A stretch of 64,000 nt of DNA from Poecilobothrus nobilitatus (GCA_947095535.1 OX352772.1:230827911-230891910); one strand, 5' to 3'; counted from the stretch's first letter, positions 1 to 12,588 are shown. The notes: generated by a model from the letters alone, not told the origin. Made by a program: numbers and translations.

Positions 1-1620
1 GACCCCGGAAAGTGTTATAGGCTATATCGCGTTTCGGTTCATTAACCCGTTGCGGCCCGAGAGCCATTTAAAGCCGTTTCGTTTTTTCGTTGTCCTGCCT
101 AAACGGTTTGATCGATTGAGTTGAAAATGTGGACAAATATTCTTCTTATCATTGGACGGGTACCAAAGAAATTTGGATACAATATTTTACCCGGATTCGG
201 CCCGGCGGGCTTCCAAAAAAATTTTTGTTTCCGATTTATGTCCAATTTTGTATGGTGATTTTATGGTTCGAAAAAAAGCCTGTGACAAATTTTTATGAAG
301 TTCCGTTAACCCGTTTGGGCAGGAGAGCCGAACGAAGTTCATTAAATTTTTCTGTTGTCCTGCTTAAACGGTTTGAGCAATTGAGTTGAAAATTTACAAT
401 AGTGTAGCTCTTTACCACAGGAGCGCACTGAGTTGATTTGGTTACGATCCATTAACCCGTTTCGGCACCAGGGGTCAGTGAAGTTTTGTAATTTACTTAG
501 TTGTCGCACTTAAACTGTTTGACCAATTGAGTTAAAAATTTATCAAAGTGTAGCTCTTTGCAGCAGGAGCTTACTGAGTTGATTTGGTTACGATCCATTA
601 ACCCGTTTCGACACCAGGAGTCAGTGAAGTTTTGTAATTTACTTAGTTGTCGCACTTAAACTGTTTGACCAATTGAGTTAAAAATTTATCAAAGTGTAGC
701 TCTTTACAACAGGAGCTCACTGAGGTGATTTGGTTACGATCCATTAAACCATTTCGGCACCAGGGCTCAATAAAATTTTTTAATTTCTTTGCTGTCGCAC
801 TTGAACGGTTTTACCAATTGAGTTGAAAATTTATAAAAGTGTAGCTCTTTACCACAGGAGCTCACTGAGGTGATTTGGTTACGATCCATTAACCCGTTTC
901 GACACCAGGGGTCAGTGAAGTTTTGTAATTTACTTAGTTGTCGCACTTAAACTGTTTGACCAATTGAGTTAAAAATTTATCAAAGTGTAGCTCTTTACAG
1001 CAGGAGCTTACTGAGTTGATTTGGTTACGATCCATTAACCCGTTTCGACACCAGGGTCAGTGAAGTTTTGTAATTTACTTAGTTGTCGCACTTAAACTGT
1101 TTGACCAATTGAGTTAAAAATTTATCAAAGTGTAGCTCTTTACAACAGGAGCTCACTGAGGTGATTTGGTTACGATCCATTAAGCCATTTCGGCACCACG
1201 GCTCAATAAAAATTTTTAATTTCTTTGCTGTCGCACTTGAACGGTCTTACCAATTGAGTTGAAAATTTACAAAAGTGTAGGTCTTTATAACAAAAGCTTT
1301 CTGAGTTGATTTGGTTACGATTCATTAGCTCATCACGCTACAGGTCATGAAATTCTCATTTTTTGTTGTTGTGCTTAAACGATTTGACCAATTGAAAATT
1401 TGCACAAGTATTGCACTTTGGCAGACAAACTCATTCAATAAATTTTGTAGTGATACATTAACACATTTCGACACGATAGACTGTCAAAAAAAAAATTTTG
1501 TTTCTAATTTCTGTCTAATTTGGCAGGATGAATTTATGATTCTAAATTAAGCCTGTGACAAAATGTTTGTTAACGTTTGTTAACCCATTTCGGCACGAGC
1601 ACTTATTAATAATATTTTGC
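1..1620. repeat. Tandem repeat array, unit about 146 bp
   Basis: The segment GTTACGATCCATTAA recurs at about 441, 587, 733, 878, 1024, 1169 and 1314, giving a very regular period of 145-146 bp. Each unit also holds 'tagctctttac..caggagct.actgag', a 'cattaacccgtttcg.cacca' box and an 'aaact/cggtttgaccaattgag' box. The copies before 300 and after 1400 are more diverged but keep the 'ttaaccc' and 'tttga.caattgag' boxes. Short open frames here have no family motifs and I treat them as chance. The array is probably a satellite or the internal repeat of an element whose left part lies outside the window. Confidence 0.9.
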
Positions 1621-2814
1621 CTAATTTTGTGTATTGTTATTATTATTAAAAAGATATTTCCAACACTCTTTACTTTTTTCTATACTGTTTCTAATATTCC
1701 ATAAAAACCTTTCAATGCAAATTTCTAATATAGAACAGTAATTAAAGTAAGTATCTTAAGAATACTGTGTTTAAGTTTTAACAACATAACATTTTCGGCC
1801 GTTGTTAAAAAACAGAAACAATCTCCTACATTAGATAATCATCATGTCATCATTCAGAAATGCATTACTTACATGTGGTCTTTACATGTCGTCTACGTAT
1901 ATAAGATGCATGTGTATAATATGTTTCCCATAAAATATCATTGAAATATGTACATATAGTATGTATAATATCCGTATATTTAAAAATACTATAAACTTAA
2001 TCAATTAAATTAGAAAACATATTCACATTTCTGTACATCATTTAATCAAAAATGAGTACATACATATTTAAAGAACAGAAAATCTTACATTCTTATCCAT
2101 ATACTATTTTTACACATATTTTTAGCCAATCAATTTGGAAACATAATTAGAAAAACTAAAGGTAAAAAAATTCTGGTTGATTTATAAAGGTAAAAAACAA
2201 TCATGTATTTTTTATATTGAAAATATGTTAAACAGAACCTGAAATGTAAATGAAAAAGAAGTTTTTTCAAAATTTGAAGAGCTGTGGGTGCTGTAGGATC
2301 TCCAGCGGTAAGGGTACATAAAAAAGTTGTTCTACAACATTACTCTTTTAAGGGACCTATGCATAGTTAATATTTCATTGCTCTTTATTAAACAGTATAT
2401 AAGTTTTGTAAACAGAAGGATTGACAGAGCGAAACTAATAGCAAATTTTTCAAAATGTGCTTAAAAGGATAATTCACAAAAACATGAAATGACATTACTT
2501 ACGAAAAAAAATTATTACATTATGGTCTTTTATAATTGAAATGCAATTTTATGTTTAGGTATTAACGTATATATTGTAAAAACTCACTTCGCTGTAATTG
2601 TGTACTCAATAGATTATTGATTCCTTTAAAGATTTTTTGTAGACGAATTGTTTTTAATTTTTCGCTCTGTTTATTCAATTTAACTAAATGTAATAAAAAA
2701 TAGAATATTAACTACCAGTATCTGAAAATATTATAAATATACGTCAACTATATTAATTAAATTATATTAATTCAAAAACAAAAGTTAATAATTTTTATTT
2801 CATAAAGCCGATCA
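1621..2814. other. AT-rich stretch, no gene recognised
   Basis: This stretch is dominated by A/T runs and TA-rich words such as 'tacatatagtatgtataatat'. I see no coding signature on either strand. Because a Helitron-type 3' end lies directly to its right, some of it may be the body of a non-autonomous Helitron, but I cannot place a 5' end. Confidence 0.5.
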
Positions 2815-2846
2815 AATACTCCGGGCAACGCAGGGTACTCTGCTAG
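2815..2846 (+). mobile_element. Helitron-type 3' terminus
   Basis: The segment 'ccgggcaacgcagggtactc' is followed by TGCTAG and then T. Helitrons typically end in a GC-rich short hairpin followed by CTRR and insert before a T; here CTAG lies at 2843-2846 and the host T at 2847. The possible stem is imperfect. The sequence directly to the right is P-like transposase coding sequence, which fits a Helitron inserted into, and now truncating the left side of, that relic. Confidence 0.55.
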
Positions 2847-3345
2847 TTTCAAATAATACCGAAAGGTACATTTGTGGCTATGTTATCTTTAAATTGATAA
2901 AAAAATTTCTTGTGATCAATGTACGTCATCATTTTTAAAAAATTCTAATGAAATTTTGTTACTTGATTCGGAGCAATTTATTTACCAAAAAAATTATAAA
3001 AATGAAGCAGAAATACCTAACTTGAAAGCTCCAACTGAAAAAATTTTCGAAATAGTACAATTTCATATGCGTATATTTGATCACTATTTTTATCAAAATT
3101 ATCATGAAAAAAATTTGAGAAAAAATATATTTATATGTTGTCTTGAAGCCACAAAAAAATCTGAGAAATATTCTACGTGTTTTACAGAAAATGATAAAAG
3201 CTACACGCACAAAATAAAATTTTTAGAATTGCTAATCAATCTTTTATTAAAAAAAGAAGCCAAATGGTTAAAGGAAAAGCTTTTAAAAAAAGTAGAACAA
3301 AAAGCAGATAGTAATAGAGGTAAAATTAAAATTTTAAATTCTTAA
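2847..3345 (+). pseudogene. P-like transposase, C-terminal fragment (copy 1 of family A)
   Basis: The plus strand from 2847 encodes the same C-terminal region as the leftward gene at 9141-10784: a 'gaaaggtacatttgtggct' segment (E/R-Y-I-C-G-Y), then the zinc-binding-like 'CDQCTNSF' region (here 'DQCTSSF'), then a lysine-rich tail. An open frame of 129 codons (2956-3345) covers the tail and ends with TAA. Everything N-terminal of this is missing, cut at the Helitron-type end. It is a 3' fragment of a P/THAP9-type transposon and cannot encode an active transposase. The comparison copy is in this window, so the homology is direct; the family name rests on the better copy. Confidence 0.7.
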
Positions 3346-3365
3346 GATATTTTTAGCACATTTCA

Positions 3366-3490
3366 TTCTGTTCGTCTGTTTGTGTCTTTATCTGTCTGTT
3401 TGTGTCTTTATCTGTCTGTTTGTGTGTTCGTCCCTCTGTTTGTGTGTTTGTCCGTCTGTTCGTTTGTCTGTCTAATTGTCTGTTTATTTC
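3366..3490. repeat. CTGTTTGTGT-type microsatellite
   Basis: Degenerate tandem units of about 10 to 18 bases on the theme 'tctgtctgtttgtgt', such as 'ctgtttgtgtctttatctgt' repeated. It lies just after the stop codon of the P-like fragment, so it sits in that gene's 3' region. Confidence 0.85.
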
Positions 3491-3529
3491 GTCTTAAAGT
3501 TAAAAATTTTTTCTCATTATAGTTTTTGC

Positions 3530-3935
3530 AGGTTTTAGTAAATAAATTGTTGTAGTTGAACTGTACTTGCTATATTAATTTAGTAAAATTACTTTTATTT
3601 TTGATCATTTTATTTAATACTACCTACTAATGTATCTATATAATTTTCTTTTCAAGAACGAGAAAATTGGATGAAAAATTAAAAGCATAAAACGATTGAA
3701 ATATTTATAATAATAATTTGAATTTTATAAATATAATATTTAATATAATGATGATTGTTTTTATTAATGAATTGTTTTTTTTTTTTAAAGGAATCTATAT
3801 AGTTACTATTATAATATATATAAGGGTTTTTTATGCCAAATAAAATATAAAATTTTAAGCTTTTTTTATATATTTTTATATTGTAATGTAATGTAATAGA
3901 CGTATTCCACTTGGCTTTTTCCCTTTTAGCCGTAA
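3530..3935 (+). repeat. 3' region of P-like family A, inverted relative to 8290-8760
   Basis: The end of this stretch, 'ccacttggctttttccct' (about 3909-3926), is matched in inverted orientation by 'agggaaaaagccaactgg' near 8293-8310, and shorter matches occur before it ('tttttatgcca' against 'tggcataagaaac'). Similarity stops just beyond the 'ttttccct' box in both, so that box probably lies near the 3' terminus of the element. The two family A copies therefore point at each other, tail to tail. Confidence 0.5.
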
Positions 3936-4726
3936 TATAAAAATTTTTTTAAAAATAAAAAATAAAACATATTTACATATGTATATAAAAAAAATATTGA
4001 AAAAGATTATTTTTAATTTTACCAAACAACTTTAATTTTTTTTTTCTCTATAGGTATAGGTAATCTACATTGTGTTCATATAGTCCTATAGTCTTAATTC
4101 ACAAATTTCATAAGTCACATTGACCAAGTCAATTTTAAAAAATAAAGGAGAAAAAGTAAAGAATAACAACAAATACAGCAATAACCTTGCATTCCTTCAA
4201 TTTCTAAATAAAAATTTTTTACTTTAATTTCTAATATTATTTGTGAATACTTAAAAGTAGTTTTAAATTTGGAATAATTCAGCTGTATAGTTTTTTATAC
4301 ACACATAAATAAAAATGCCAACAGAAAAAAAAGAAGTATAGCCGTATAACTATATTATGTATTTACATATATATAGAATACCTATATACATCTTTTATAT
4401 GGTTGACAAAAACATTAATAAATGAGTACATACACAAAAAAAATTTTTTTATTTATGAGTTGAAAATAATTTCCTCTCAATTTATAAGCATAATAAATTG
4501 AGTAATATACTTTTGAGTGAATACAAAATTTTGCGATTTGAAAAAATGACCAACAAACTTTACTCTGCATAAATACTCTATATTATATGTTACTTTATGG
4601 TTCTAAACAAATTTTACTTTACTTTAAAAAAAATATCAACAAAAACAATAACAAAAAATAAACGACCGCTCTATACTTAAATGTTAATATGTATACATAA
4701 TTTCCTCATCGTATATAATATATACA
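3936..4726. other. AT-rich stretch, no gene recognised
   Basis: Mostly A/T runs, with a scatter of short 'tacatatgtat' palindromes. There is no coding pattern and no RNA gene I can recognise. Confidence 0.5.
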
Positions 4727-5380
4727 TCTAAATATAATAAAAGACAAGTTGCTGCTGCTGAGTAGCGTGCCCTACTGTTATATTAAATGTTAATTTAACA
4801 AATGTTATACTATGAAAAGAAAGAAACGTACATCTGATATTTACCCATATAAAAGATAGAAAACAATAAATATTATAATGTTATGCTATGAAATGAAAGA
4901 AAAAATCTAAATATAATAAAAGACAAGTTGCTGCTGCTGAGTAGCGTGCCCTACTGTTATGTTAAATGTTAATTTAACAAATGTTATACTATGAAAAGAA
5001 AGAAACGTACATCTGATATTTACCCATATAAAAGATAGAAAACAATAAATATTATAATGTTATGCTATGAAATGAAAGAAAAACAAGGCAGTGTATAAAT
5101 CAAAGTTTTTAGAGGGTCGTATTTTTAAGGAGAACATTATAAAATTGCAATAATATTTTTATTTAAATTTTGCTAAGTAACATTTTCTTAATTTTTTATC
5201 TAAATATAATAAAAGACAAGTTGCTGCTGCTGAGTAGCGTGCCCTACTGTTATGTTAAATGTTAATTTAACAAATGTTATACTATGAAAAGAAAGAAACG
5301 TACATCTGATATTTACCCATATAAAAGATAGAAAACAATAAATATTATAATGTTATGCTATGAAATGAAAGAAAAAACAA
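4727..5380 (+). repeat. Three tandem copies of the Helitron-like 5' end
   Basis: The block beginning TCTAAATATAATAAAAGAC and containing 'ttgctgctgctgagtagcgt' starts at 4727, 4906 and 5199. The first spacing is 179 bp; the second is 293 bp because an extra 'aacaaggcagtgtataaatc' block is included. The copies are nearly identical (for example 'ttatattaaatg' against 'ttatgttaaatg'), which suggests recent tandem duplication. Confidence 0.85.
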
Positions 5381-7140
5381 GGCAGTGTATAAATCAAAGT
5401 TTTTAGAGGCTCGTATTTTTAATTAGAACATTATAAAATTGCAATAATATTTTTATTTAAATTTTGCTAAGTAACATTTTCTTAATTTTTTAAAAATTTT
5501 GCCAAAATATAGTAAAATTTTAGAATCAGAAGTTTAGCCCATAATATAGATATATGAATAAAAATATGGGTATACATATATTAGATTTATTATAGATTTA
5601 TTAATTTTTATATAGGCAACAGTTATTTATATGAATGAATGGACGGTAAACATAAACGAACAAAAAAAAAATTCAGAATGTTCTATAGGTTATAATTTAT
5701 ATTTTTTAAATAGACTGATGAATAAATTTAATATTTAAAAAAAATAACAGAAAACAAAAAAAAAAAAGTAAAATGTAATACTGCGAAGAAAAATAAAAAC
5801 GAATAGAAAAAAAAGAGAACAAAAATGTTACTTTGATTGTTTTTAAATATTTTTAAAGAAAAAAAGAACTGTTAAAATGTTATGATTTTAAAAGAAAAAA
5901 ACATACGTCTGATATTTACATACCTACATAACAGATAGAAAAAGGAAAAAAAAAAATGTTATGCTATGAAAAGAACGAAAAGTCCATCTGATATTGAGGT
6001 ACATAACAGATAGAAAAAAAGAAATATCAAAATGTTATGCTATGAAAAGAAAGAAAAAACAAGGCAGTGTATAAATCAAAGTTTTTAAAGGTTCGGATTT
6101 TTAAGTAGAACATTATAAAATTGCAATAATATTTTTATTTAAATTTTGCTAAGTAACATTTTCTTAATTTTTTAAAAATTTTGCCATAATATAGTACAAT
6201 TTTAGAATCAGAAGTTTAGCCCATAATATAGAGATATATGAATAAAAATATGGGTATACATATATTAGATTTATTATAGATTTATTAATTTTTATATAGG
6301 CAATAGTTATTTATATGAATGAATGGACGGTAAACATAAACGAACAAAAAAAAAAATTCAGAATGTTCTATACGTTATAATTTATATTTTTTAAATAGAC
6401 TGATGTATAAATTTAATACTTAAAAAAAATAACAGAAAACAAAAAAAAAAAAAGTAAAATTTAATACTGCGAAGAAAAATAAAAACGAATAGAAAAAAAA
6501 GAGAACAAAAATGTTACTTTGATTGTTTTTAAATATTTTTAAAGAAAAAAAGAACTATTAAAATGTTATGATTTTAAAAGAAAAAAAACATACGTCTGAT
6601 ATTTACGTACCTACATAACAGATAGAAAAAGGAAAAAAAAAAATGTTATGCTATGAAAAGAACGAAAAGTCCATCTGATATTGAGGTACATAACAGGTAG
6701 AAAAAAAGAAATATCAAAATGTTATGCTATGAAAAGAAAGAAAAAACAAGGCAGTGTATAAATCAAAGTTTTTAAAGGTTCGCATTTTTAAGTAGAACAT
6801 TATAAAATTGCAATAATATTTTTATTTAAATTTTGCTAAGTAATATTTTCTTAATTTTTAAAAAATTTTTCCATAATATAGTACAATTTTAGAATCAGAA
6901 GTTTAGCCCATAATATAGATATATGAATAAAAATATGGGTATACATATATTAGATTTATTATAGATTTATTAATTTTTATATAGGCAACAGTTATTTATA
7001 TGAATGAATGGACGGTAAACATAAACGAACAAAAAAAAAATTCAGAATGTTCTATAGGTTATAATTTATATTTTTTAAATAGACTGATGTATAAATTTAA
7101 TATTTAAAAAAAATAACAGAAAACAAAAAAAAAAAAGTAA
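5082..7140 (+). repeat. Large tandem repeat, unit about 685 bp
   Basis: The segment AACAAGGCAGTGTATAAATC starts at 5082, 5376, 6058 and 6745. The spacings are 294, 682 and 687 bp, so there is one short unit, two long units and a partial third. Long units share the 'tgaatgaatggacggtaaac' segment, poly-A runs and 'gtccatctgatattgaggta'. Near identity over hundreds of bases suggests recent unequal exchange or rolling-circle duplication inside the Helitron-like element. Confidence 0.85.
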
Positions 7141-7270
7141 AATGTAATACTACAATACTACAATATCTGAATAAATTTACTAAAATTAAATTGTTCATAA
7201 AACTGAGGAAACTTTCACAAAAGCTATATTTTTCTACTTATACCCGTCGTATCACGGGCTTTTTTACTAG

Positions 7271-8289
7271 TATTGTATAAATACAGATAGCCATTCACAT
7301 AAAAAACAATCATATGCACATATTAAAATGATTCTATTCAAATTCTTATAGACACTCAAACATCTGTAAAAATCACATTAAAAACATAGAATTCTGATCA
7401 TAACAATATCAATAATATTTTTTTATAAGCTGTAGGCATAGTTTATGTAGGTACATATGATTTCTGCATTAGATTTGAGAATTCTGTATAGCAATATATA
7501 TTTCTGTAAACATTTTAATGATATGCAGATTTTCGGGGTACTTCATTTTGTACAGAATTAGCTAACAAATTTTGTTCGCGATCATTACATTATATCATAA
7601 AGAAACTATATACATAGAGTATTCATCCAGTACAAAATTTTTTAATCAATTTCTTAAAAACGTTTTGTACCCAAAATTACTCAATATACATTTTATTGTA
7701 CCCAAATTTACTCAATACTCAAAATATTTTCACTTATAAATTATAAGCATTTTGTAAATGAGACTAAATCATTTTTTACACTCGTAAATGTAATCGCTTA
7801 AATGTATTTATATTACTTATGAAAATAATATGAATGTGTAAAATGTAAATAAAGAATTTATTTAACATAAAGAATAGAAACTAATTTGCAATAGTATATA
7901 AATGGTATAATATCATTGTTGAATGTATTAATGTTTGAATGTGTGAATTATATTAATAATATAGTTACTCTTATAATAATTTTTATAATAAAAACCGTTA
8001 GTACTTTTTTCTTTCGTTAACAATTTTTAAATAAATATAATTCATAATATATAATTTGCGTAATTGCATGATTTTTTATTTTAAATTGCTAGTGTTCTTA
8101 ACTCTTACAAGCATTATGGTACTTACAAGTCGGGTTTAAATTTTTTATTTTTTTAGTTAATAAGTATCGCATTTTAAAAATCAAAAATGCAATTTACCTA
8201 TTGAAGCTTTTTAAAGCAATATGAATAATGTACTGAAAGCCAAAAATGTTATTTTAAAAGATAAGAAAGAAAAGAATAAGATCAATTTT
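7271..8289. other. AT-rich stretch, no gene recognised
   Basis: Sequence between the Helitron 3' end and the 3' end of the leftward P-like copy. It includes words seen elsewhere in the window ('gtacccaaaattactcaata', 'ctatatacatagagtattcatccagtacaaaattttt', the latter partly inverted near 13910-13960), so it is probably repeat debris. No coding pattern is seen. Confidence 0.4.
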
Positions 8290-9140
8290 AGCAGGGAAAA
8301 AGCCAACTGGAAAATTTAAAAATATAGTGTATTAATATAATAACAATTTTCCAATTGGCATAAGAAACCCAATTTTTATTACTTAAAATTAAAAAATAAT
8401 AAAAATTCAAATATTTATAAATTCAAAATCAAAATAAAAAATAATTATAAAATTATATCAAAAAAAATAAAATATATAACAAAACAATTTTTTAACAAAA
8501 AAGAATTTATTCACTAAAAAATTAAACATATATCTAAATATAAGCAAATAAAATGCATTACTGGAAAAATAAAAATAAACTATATTATGTACATATATTT
8601 ACAACTAACTATATTTACAAAATTTTGATAGCTAAAATGCCGTTGCTCGTGAATTGATAATGGAAAAAATAAAAAAATAAAATAATTAAACAATTAGATA
8701 TAGGTATTTATATATATTATAATTACATATGAAAAAATTATTTGTTAAAACAGAAAACTACATAGTGAGGAAAAATTTTTGGGGATAAGAAAAGTTATTA
8801 AGTTAAGAATTAATAATTTTAAGTTTTCTTTTAACAGAACTATCCGATTTATTTATTTTTTGTTTTTCATTATTTAACAATTTTTCTTTTAACCACTTTG
8901 CTTCCTTATTTAATAAAAATTTATTAACATTTTTAAAATTTTTTTTTTATGCGTATAGCAATTATCATTTTCACTGAACCATGTAGAAAATTTTGGTAAT
9001 ATTTTGTGGCTTCTAAACAACATGATAAAATATTTTTTTTTAAGTTTCTTTCGTGCTAATTTTGCAAAAAATAGTGATTAAATACGCGAAAAATAAATAT
9101 ATGAAATTGAGTTATTTCGAAAAATATTCAGTTGGAGCTT

Positions 9141-10800
9141 TTAAGTTAAGGATTTCTGAATAAGTTTTGTAATTTTTTTGATAAATAAATTGCTCCGAAT
9201 CGAGTTATAAAATATCAGCGATTTTTTTTTAAATGAATTAGTACATTGATCACAAGAAATTTTTTTCATTAATTTAAAAATAATATAGCCACAAATGTAC
9301 CTTTCAGCATTTTTCGACACAATATTTTCCTGTTCTGTTTTATCAATTTCTAAATTTTCTAACTGATTTTCTTCTAAATAATTATTAACTATATTGGTTA
9401 TATTATCATCGGTTTCATCCAAATTTCCCTCATTGGATTCCAAATCATTTTGTTCTGTTTCGTAATCTTTTAAATTTTCTATATTAAGAAACTCTGCATC
9501 ATCTTCTTCGCAGTTAGAGTGTTCCAAATTATAATTAATTAATTTAACAAACATTAATTTTGCTAATATATTACTAAATTCCTGTACCGAAGGATTATTG
9601 CTACAACCATTTCTATACCTAATTAAAGAGAATAAATTTTCTAAGACATCCTGATTTAAACGCGATAGTAATAAATATGAACACTCACCTGTGTTATAAA
9701 ATGAAAAGATGTCGGAACTTAATTTCGTAATGCCTGTTAAGGTCTGGACCATACCGTCAATGCAATAAATATTTTTAGATGTGATAGGCCTTATTTTTTG
9801 AAAATAATTTTGCATTTCTAACAGATTTTTGAAAATATAGTTGTTTTGCTGCAATGCTGAACGAAATGGGTTCCTATCTTATAATTTTTTACTATTTAAA
9901 CAGTCAAATAATTTATTAATTTTGAATACAAATTCTGCAGTAGATTCAGCGCAAGATTTCCTAGCAACAAATTTATTTGTTGCAGCTGGAGTTTTTATAG
10001 CAGCAGCAACAGAATTACTAAAAATTTGAGTGGCCAATCGTACATTCATTTTTTCAAATGAATTGGAAAAAATATGTTTTTTAGAAAGTTTGGGGCACAT
10101 TTTTTTACTATTGTTTCTTTCATGAGAAGAAAGAGACTGAATGATTTTGAATGAAACTTGGCCATCAACGGTATTAAAATCATATTTAAGAAGTGTGTTA
10201 TGAAGATCAAATGCACTGGATCGAAAGAACGCAAAGCGAAAGAACGCAGAGCGCAAACATTTTTTTTTCACCTTCAGTCGAATTAAAAAAAAAAAGGGCG
10301 TTTCTATTGAAACACCTAACATTTTGAAACATTTTCTATTACTAGCCCCCTGATCGCACATTACTGCCCTAACATTAATACCTAAATTGAAAGCTATATC
10401 TAAATTGTGATTTAAAATATTATAAAGATCCTCACTACCTATCCCCTTTTCTGTAGTGTAAAAACTGATTATATATTTCCAATTATGAACTAAACCTCTT
10501 AGCAAAATTACACATACGTATTTTGCGACGTCTTTTGTTCTTTTAAAACTATCATCAGAAAAACCAATAATTTCATCCAGTGCACTATTATAACTAAGAT
10601 CCTTCCTAATAGCTATTTCATCGAAAACTAACACAGCTTCTTTTTCAAGTGATCCCTTATTTGAAAATATATTACCTAATTCGCTAATATTTTTGTCGTT
10701 AAGACCTACATTTAAATATTTAACTGGAATCCACCTATTAAGAGAACTAAAATGCGGTAATTTTAGATTTATTGCCTTCCTCAAAAATTTATAATCCTTA
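9141..10800 (-). pseudogene. P-element/THAP9-like transposase, family A, core and C-terminus
   Basis: Read leftward, two open stretches (10784-9879 and 9854-9141) lie in the same frame, separated by one in-frame stop at 9879-9881. The first holds VFDEIAIRKDLSY and then CDQGASN. The second holds VLENLFSLIR, NGCSNNPSVQEF and a cysteine segment CDQC near the end. The order D...D...E within an RNase H-like core is typical of P-element and THAP9 transposases, and 'RLATQIFSNSVAAAI' also fits. The expected conserved H-containing segment after MLGVS is replaced by a lysine/arginine/phenylalanine-rich stretch with an 18-bp near-duplication (about 10222-10250), so it looks locally corrupted. It would normally cut and paste the element's DNA in the nucleus. 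With a stop and a scrambled core it is almost certainly inactive. Confidence 0.8.
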
Positions 10801-11290
10801 GGATAGAACTAAAATGTATATTTTGCTTCGTCTGCTAAATGAGATTGCTTATCAATTAAATTACATAATGAATTCTGCTTATCTTTTTTGCTTTGTTGTT
10901 TTAGTTTTTTATTTTGAATTCTTAAAGCTAAATTTTTTTTTTTTTAAATAAATATTTTTTAATGAAACCTAATGTTTTATTAACTCTTGAGTATTTTTTG
11001 AAATAAAAATTTTCCTTTTTTTGAAATGTTAAACAATGCCTACAAAAATCATTTTTTTCTGAATTAAATTCATTCGGAGATACTGATACTGCTCGAAAAT
11101 GTTCAAAAGGTACAGTTAATTTTTCTATGTTTATATTTGAATAAGTTTTACTTGCACACGAAGTTTTACTGTTTTCATAAAAATTATGGTTTCAAATTTC
11201 AATTAAAGTTTTTTTTTTAGGAAAACTGTAAAACCTGCCAACAAAGTCCCGTTTACTTCTATTGCATACTACGCAAGGTATACCTGGCCG
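10801..11290 (-). pseudogene. Upstream exons of P-like family A transposase (zinc finger and coiled coil)
   Basis: Leftward reading of 11290-10800 gives, in broken frames, a segment starting CVVCNRSKRDFVG with RFYSFP nearby, then VPFEHFRAVSVSP, then FCRHC, then a lysine/glutamine-rich stretch likely to be helical. P/THAP9 transposases start with a THAP-type C2CH finger followed by a coiled coil, so the order fits, but spacing and ligands are not canonical and I do not claim an intact THAP domain. Several frame changes occur over about 500 bases, caused by introns or indels. It lies directly upstream of the transposase core in the same direction. Confidence 0.45.
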
Positions 11291-12588
11291 ACGTGAGTCT
11301 TTTGTTACATCTAATATTTACAAACATGCATACACATGCAAATAGAAAGCATTAGAAATAGAAAGTATAGACATGCAATAAAATAACTACAAAGATTTAG
11401 AATAGTAACCGCGCCCGATTGTTTTGAAATTTTGCTATTTTGTACATTGTCCTATTCCTTTGTAATTTTTCACAATGAAAATTCAGTTAAAATAATGAAT
11501 TTTTTTTTTAATTAACAGTAGTGGAAGAGTATTTAAAATAGTGGGACTACCACCCCCAAACAAATTATTGGGACGTTGATTTTATAATCAACTATAAAAT
11601 CCCATTTTTTTTTTTACATATTTCAATAATATTATATTTAATAAAGTGGGGGCTGTCCCCAAAGCCCCGTTAAAAAAATTATTGAAACCCTGCTATGTAT
11701 GTACGTACCTATTCTAAACTTTTGCCCTAAATTTTACTTACTAAAATTAAATACAAATTGACGGCAAAGGTTTAGAACAGCAATCGCACCCAATTGTTAT
11801 AAAAAATTGAAATACAATCTCAATGAAATGCAATGAAATACATACTCAATTTTACTAAAAATCTAATATACCATTTATATAAGTAGGTACCTACTTCAAT
11901 AAAATCATTTTCTGAAATAATTAAGACTTTATGAAAACCAGATAAAAAAATTCCAAAAATTTTAATCATTTAATATGATTTAACACCATGACCAAATTTT
12001 TTCAACATCAATAAAAACCTTGTTAAAATCAATCAAATCAAGTTTAAAGAAAATTTGGGCAACTTCCAGAAACTAACTATTTGTTAAAAAGTGATTTTAT
12101 TGACGAAGTTTACTGTATTTAATTAATAAATAGAAAGTACTTATATATTATTTTTTTATAAGTACATATAATTAATAATTACTCACATATGTATGTATGT
12201 ATGGATCTTTAAAAATGATAATATGTATTAAAATAATTATTAATTAATAAAATAAAAATTAAGATTATATTTAAATAAACACTTGTTATATTTTCAATAA
12301 ACACTTGTTTCACTTTTAATTTAAATTTTAATATACATACATACATATTAGAAAAATAGAAATCGCGCCCTTATTAGAAATTATACACAAAGTCAAGCAA
12401 AAATAAAATATATTCATATATATGATGTATATTCTATCATCTATGTATACAAATGCACTATATTCAAATACACTCTAGCATTAAAAAAAAAAATAAAGAT
12501 CTTATTGATAAACATTCCCAATCTCTATATCAGTTGTATAATAAAAAACAAGTAAAAGTAACAGTAAGTCGATGCAATCGACTTATTA
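11291..12588. other. AT-rich stretch with short repeat debris, no gene
   Basis: Contains 'gcgcccgattgttttgaaat' at about 11411 and a diverged copy 'gcacccaattgttataaaaa' at about 11787, a C-rich segment 'ctaccacccccaaac' and a G-rich one 'gtgggggctgtccccaaagc'. These resemble the end repeats of the Harbinger elements further right ('gcggcagtccctgtcccac'). From 12120 to 12480 it is 'catacatacata'-type simple sequence. I see no gene. Confidence 0.4.

Larger units (their letters stand above)
4727..7270 (+). mobile_element. Non-autonomous Helitron-like element
   Basis: The 5' end reads A|TCTAAATATAATAAAAGAC, a TC start followed by an A/T tract and 'aaaaga', as in many Helitrons. The 3' end has a perfect 5-bp stem CCCGT/ACGGG (7243-7247 and 7254-7258), then a T-rich spacer, then CTAG (7267-7270) followed by T. 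Insertion between A and T is the Helitron signature. No Rep/helicase coding is visible, so it is non-autonomous. The inside is filled with tandem copies, and the 5' terminus itself occurs three times (4727, 4906, 5199), each time preceded by A. Confidence 0.7.

Noticed and set aside
129..1550. Protein-coding frames of 60-86 codons at the window start
   Set aside because: They lie across units of the 146-bp array and are not kept from unit to unit.
4727..7140. CRISPR-like array
   Set aside because: Units are hundreds of bases long, without short repeats and unique spacers, and the DNA is eukaryotic.
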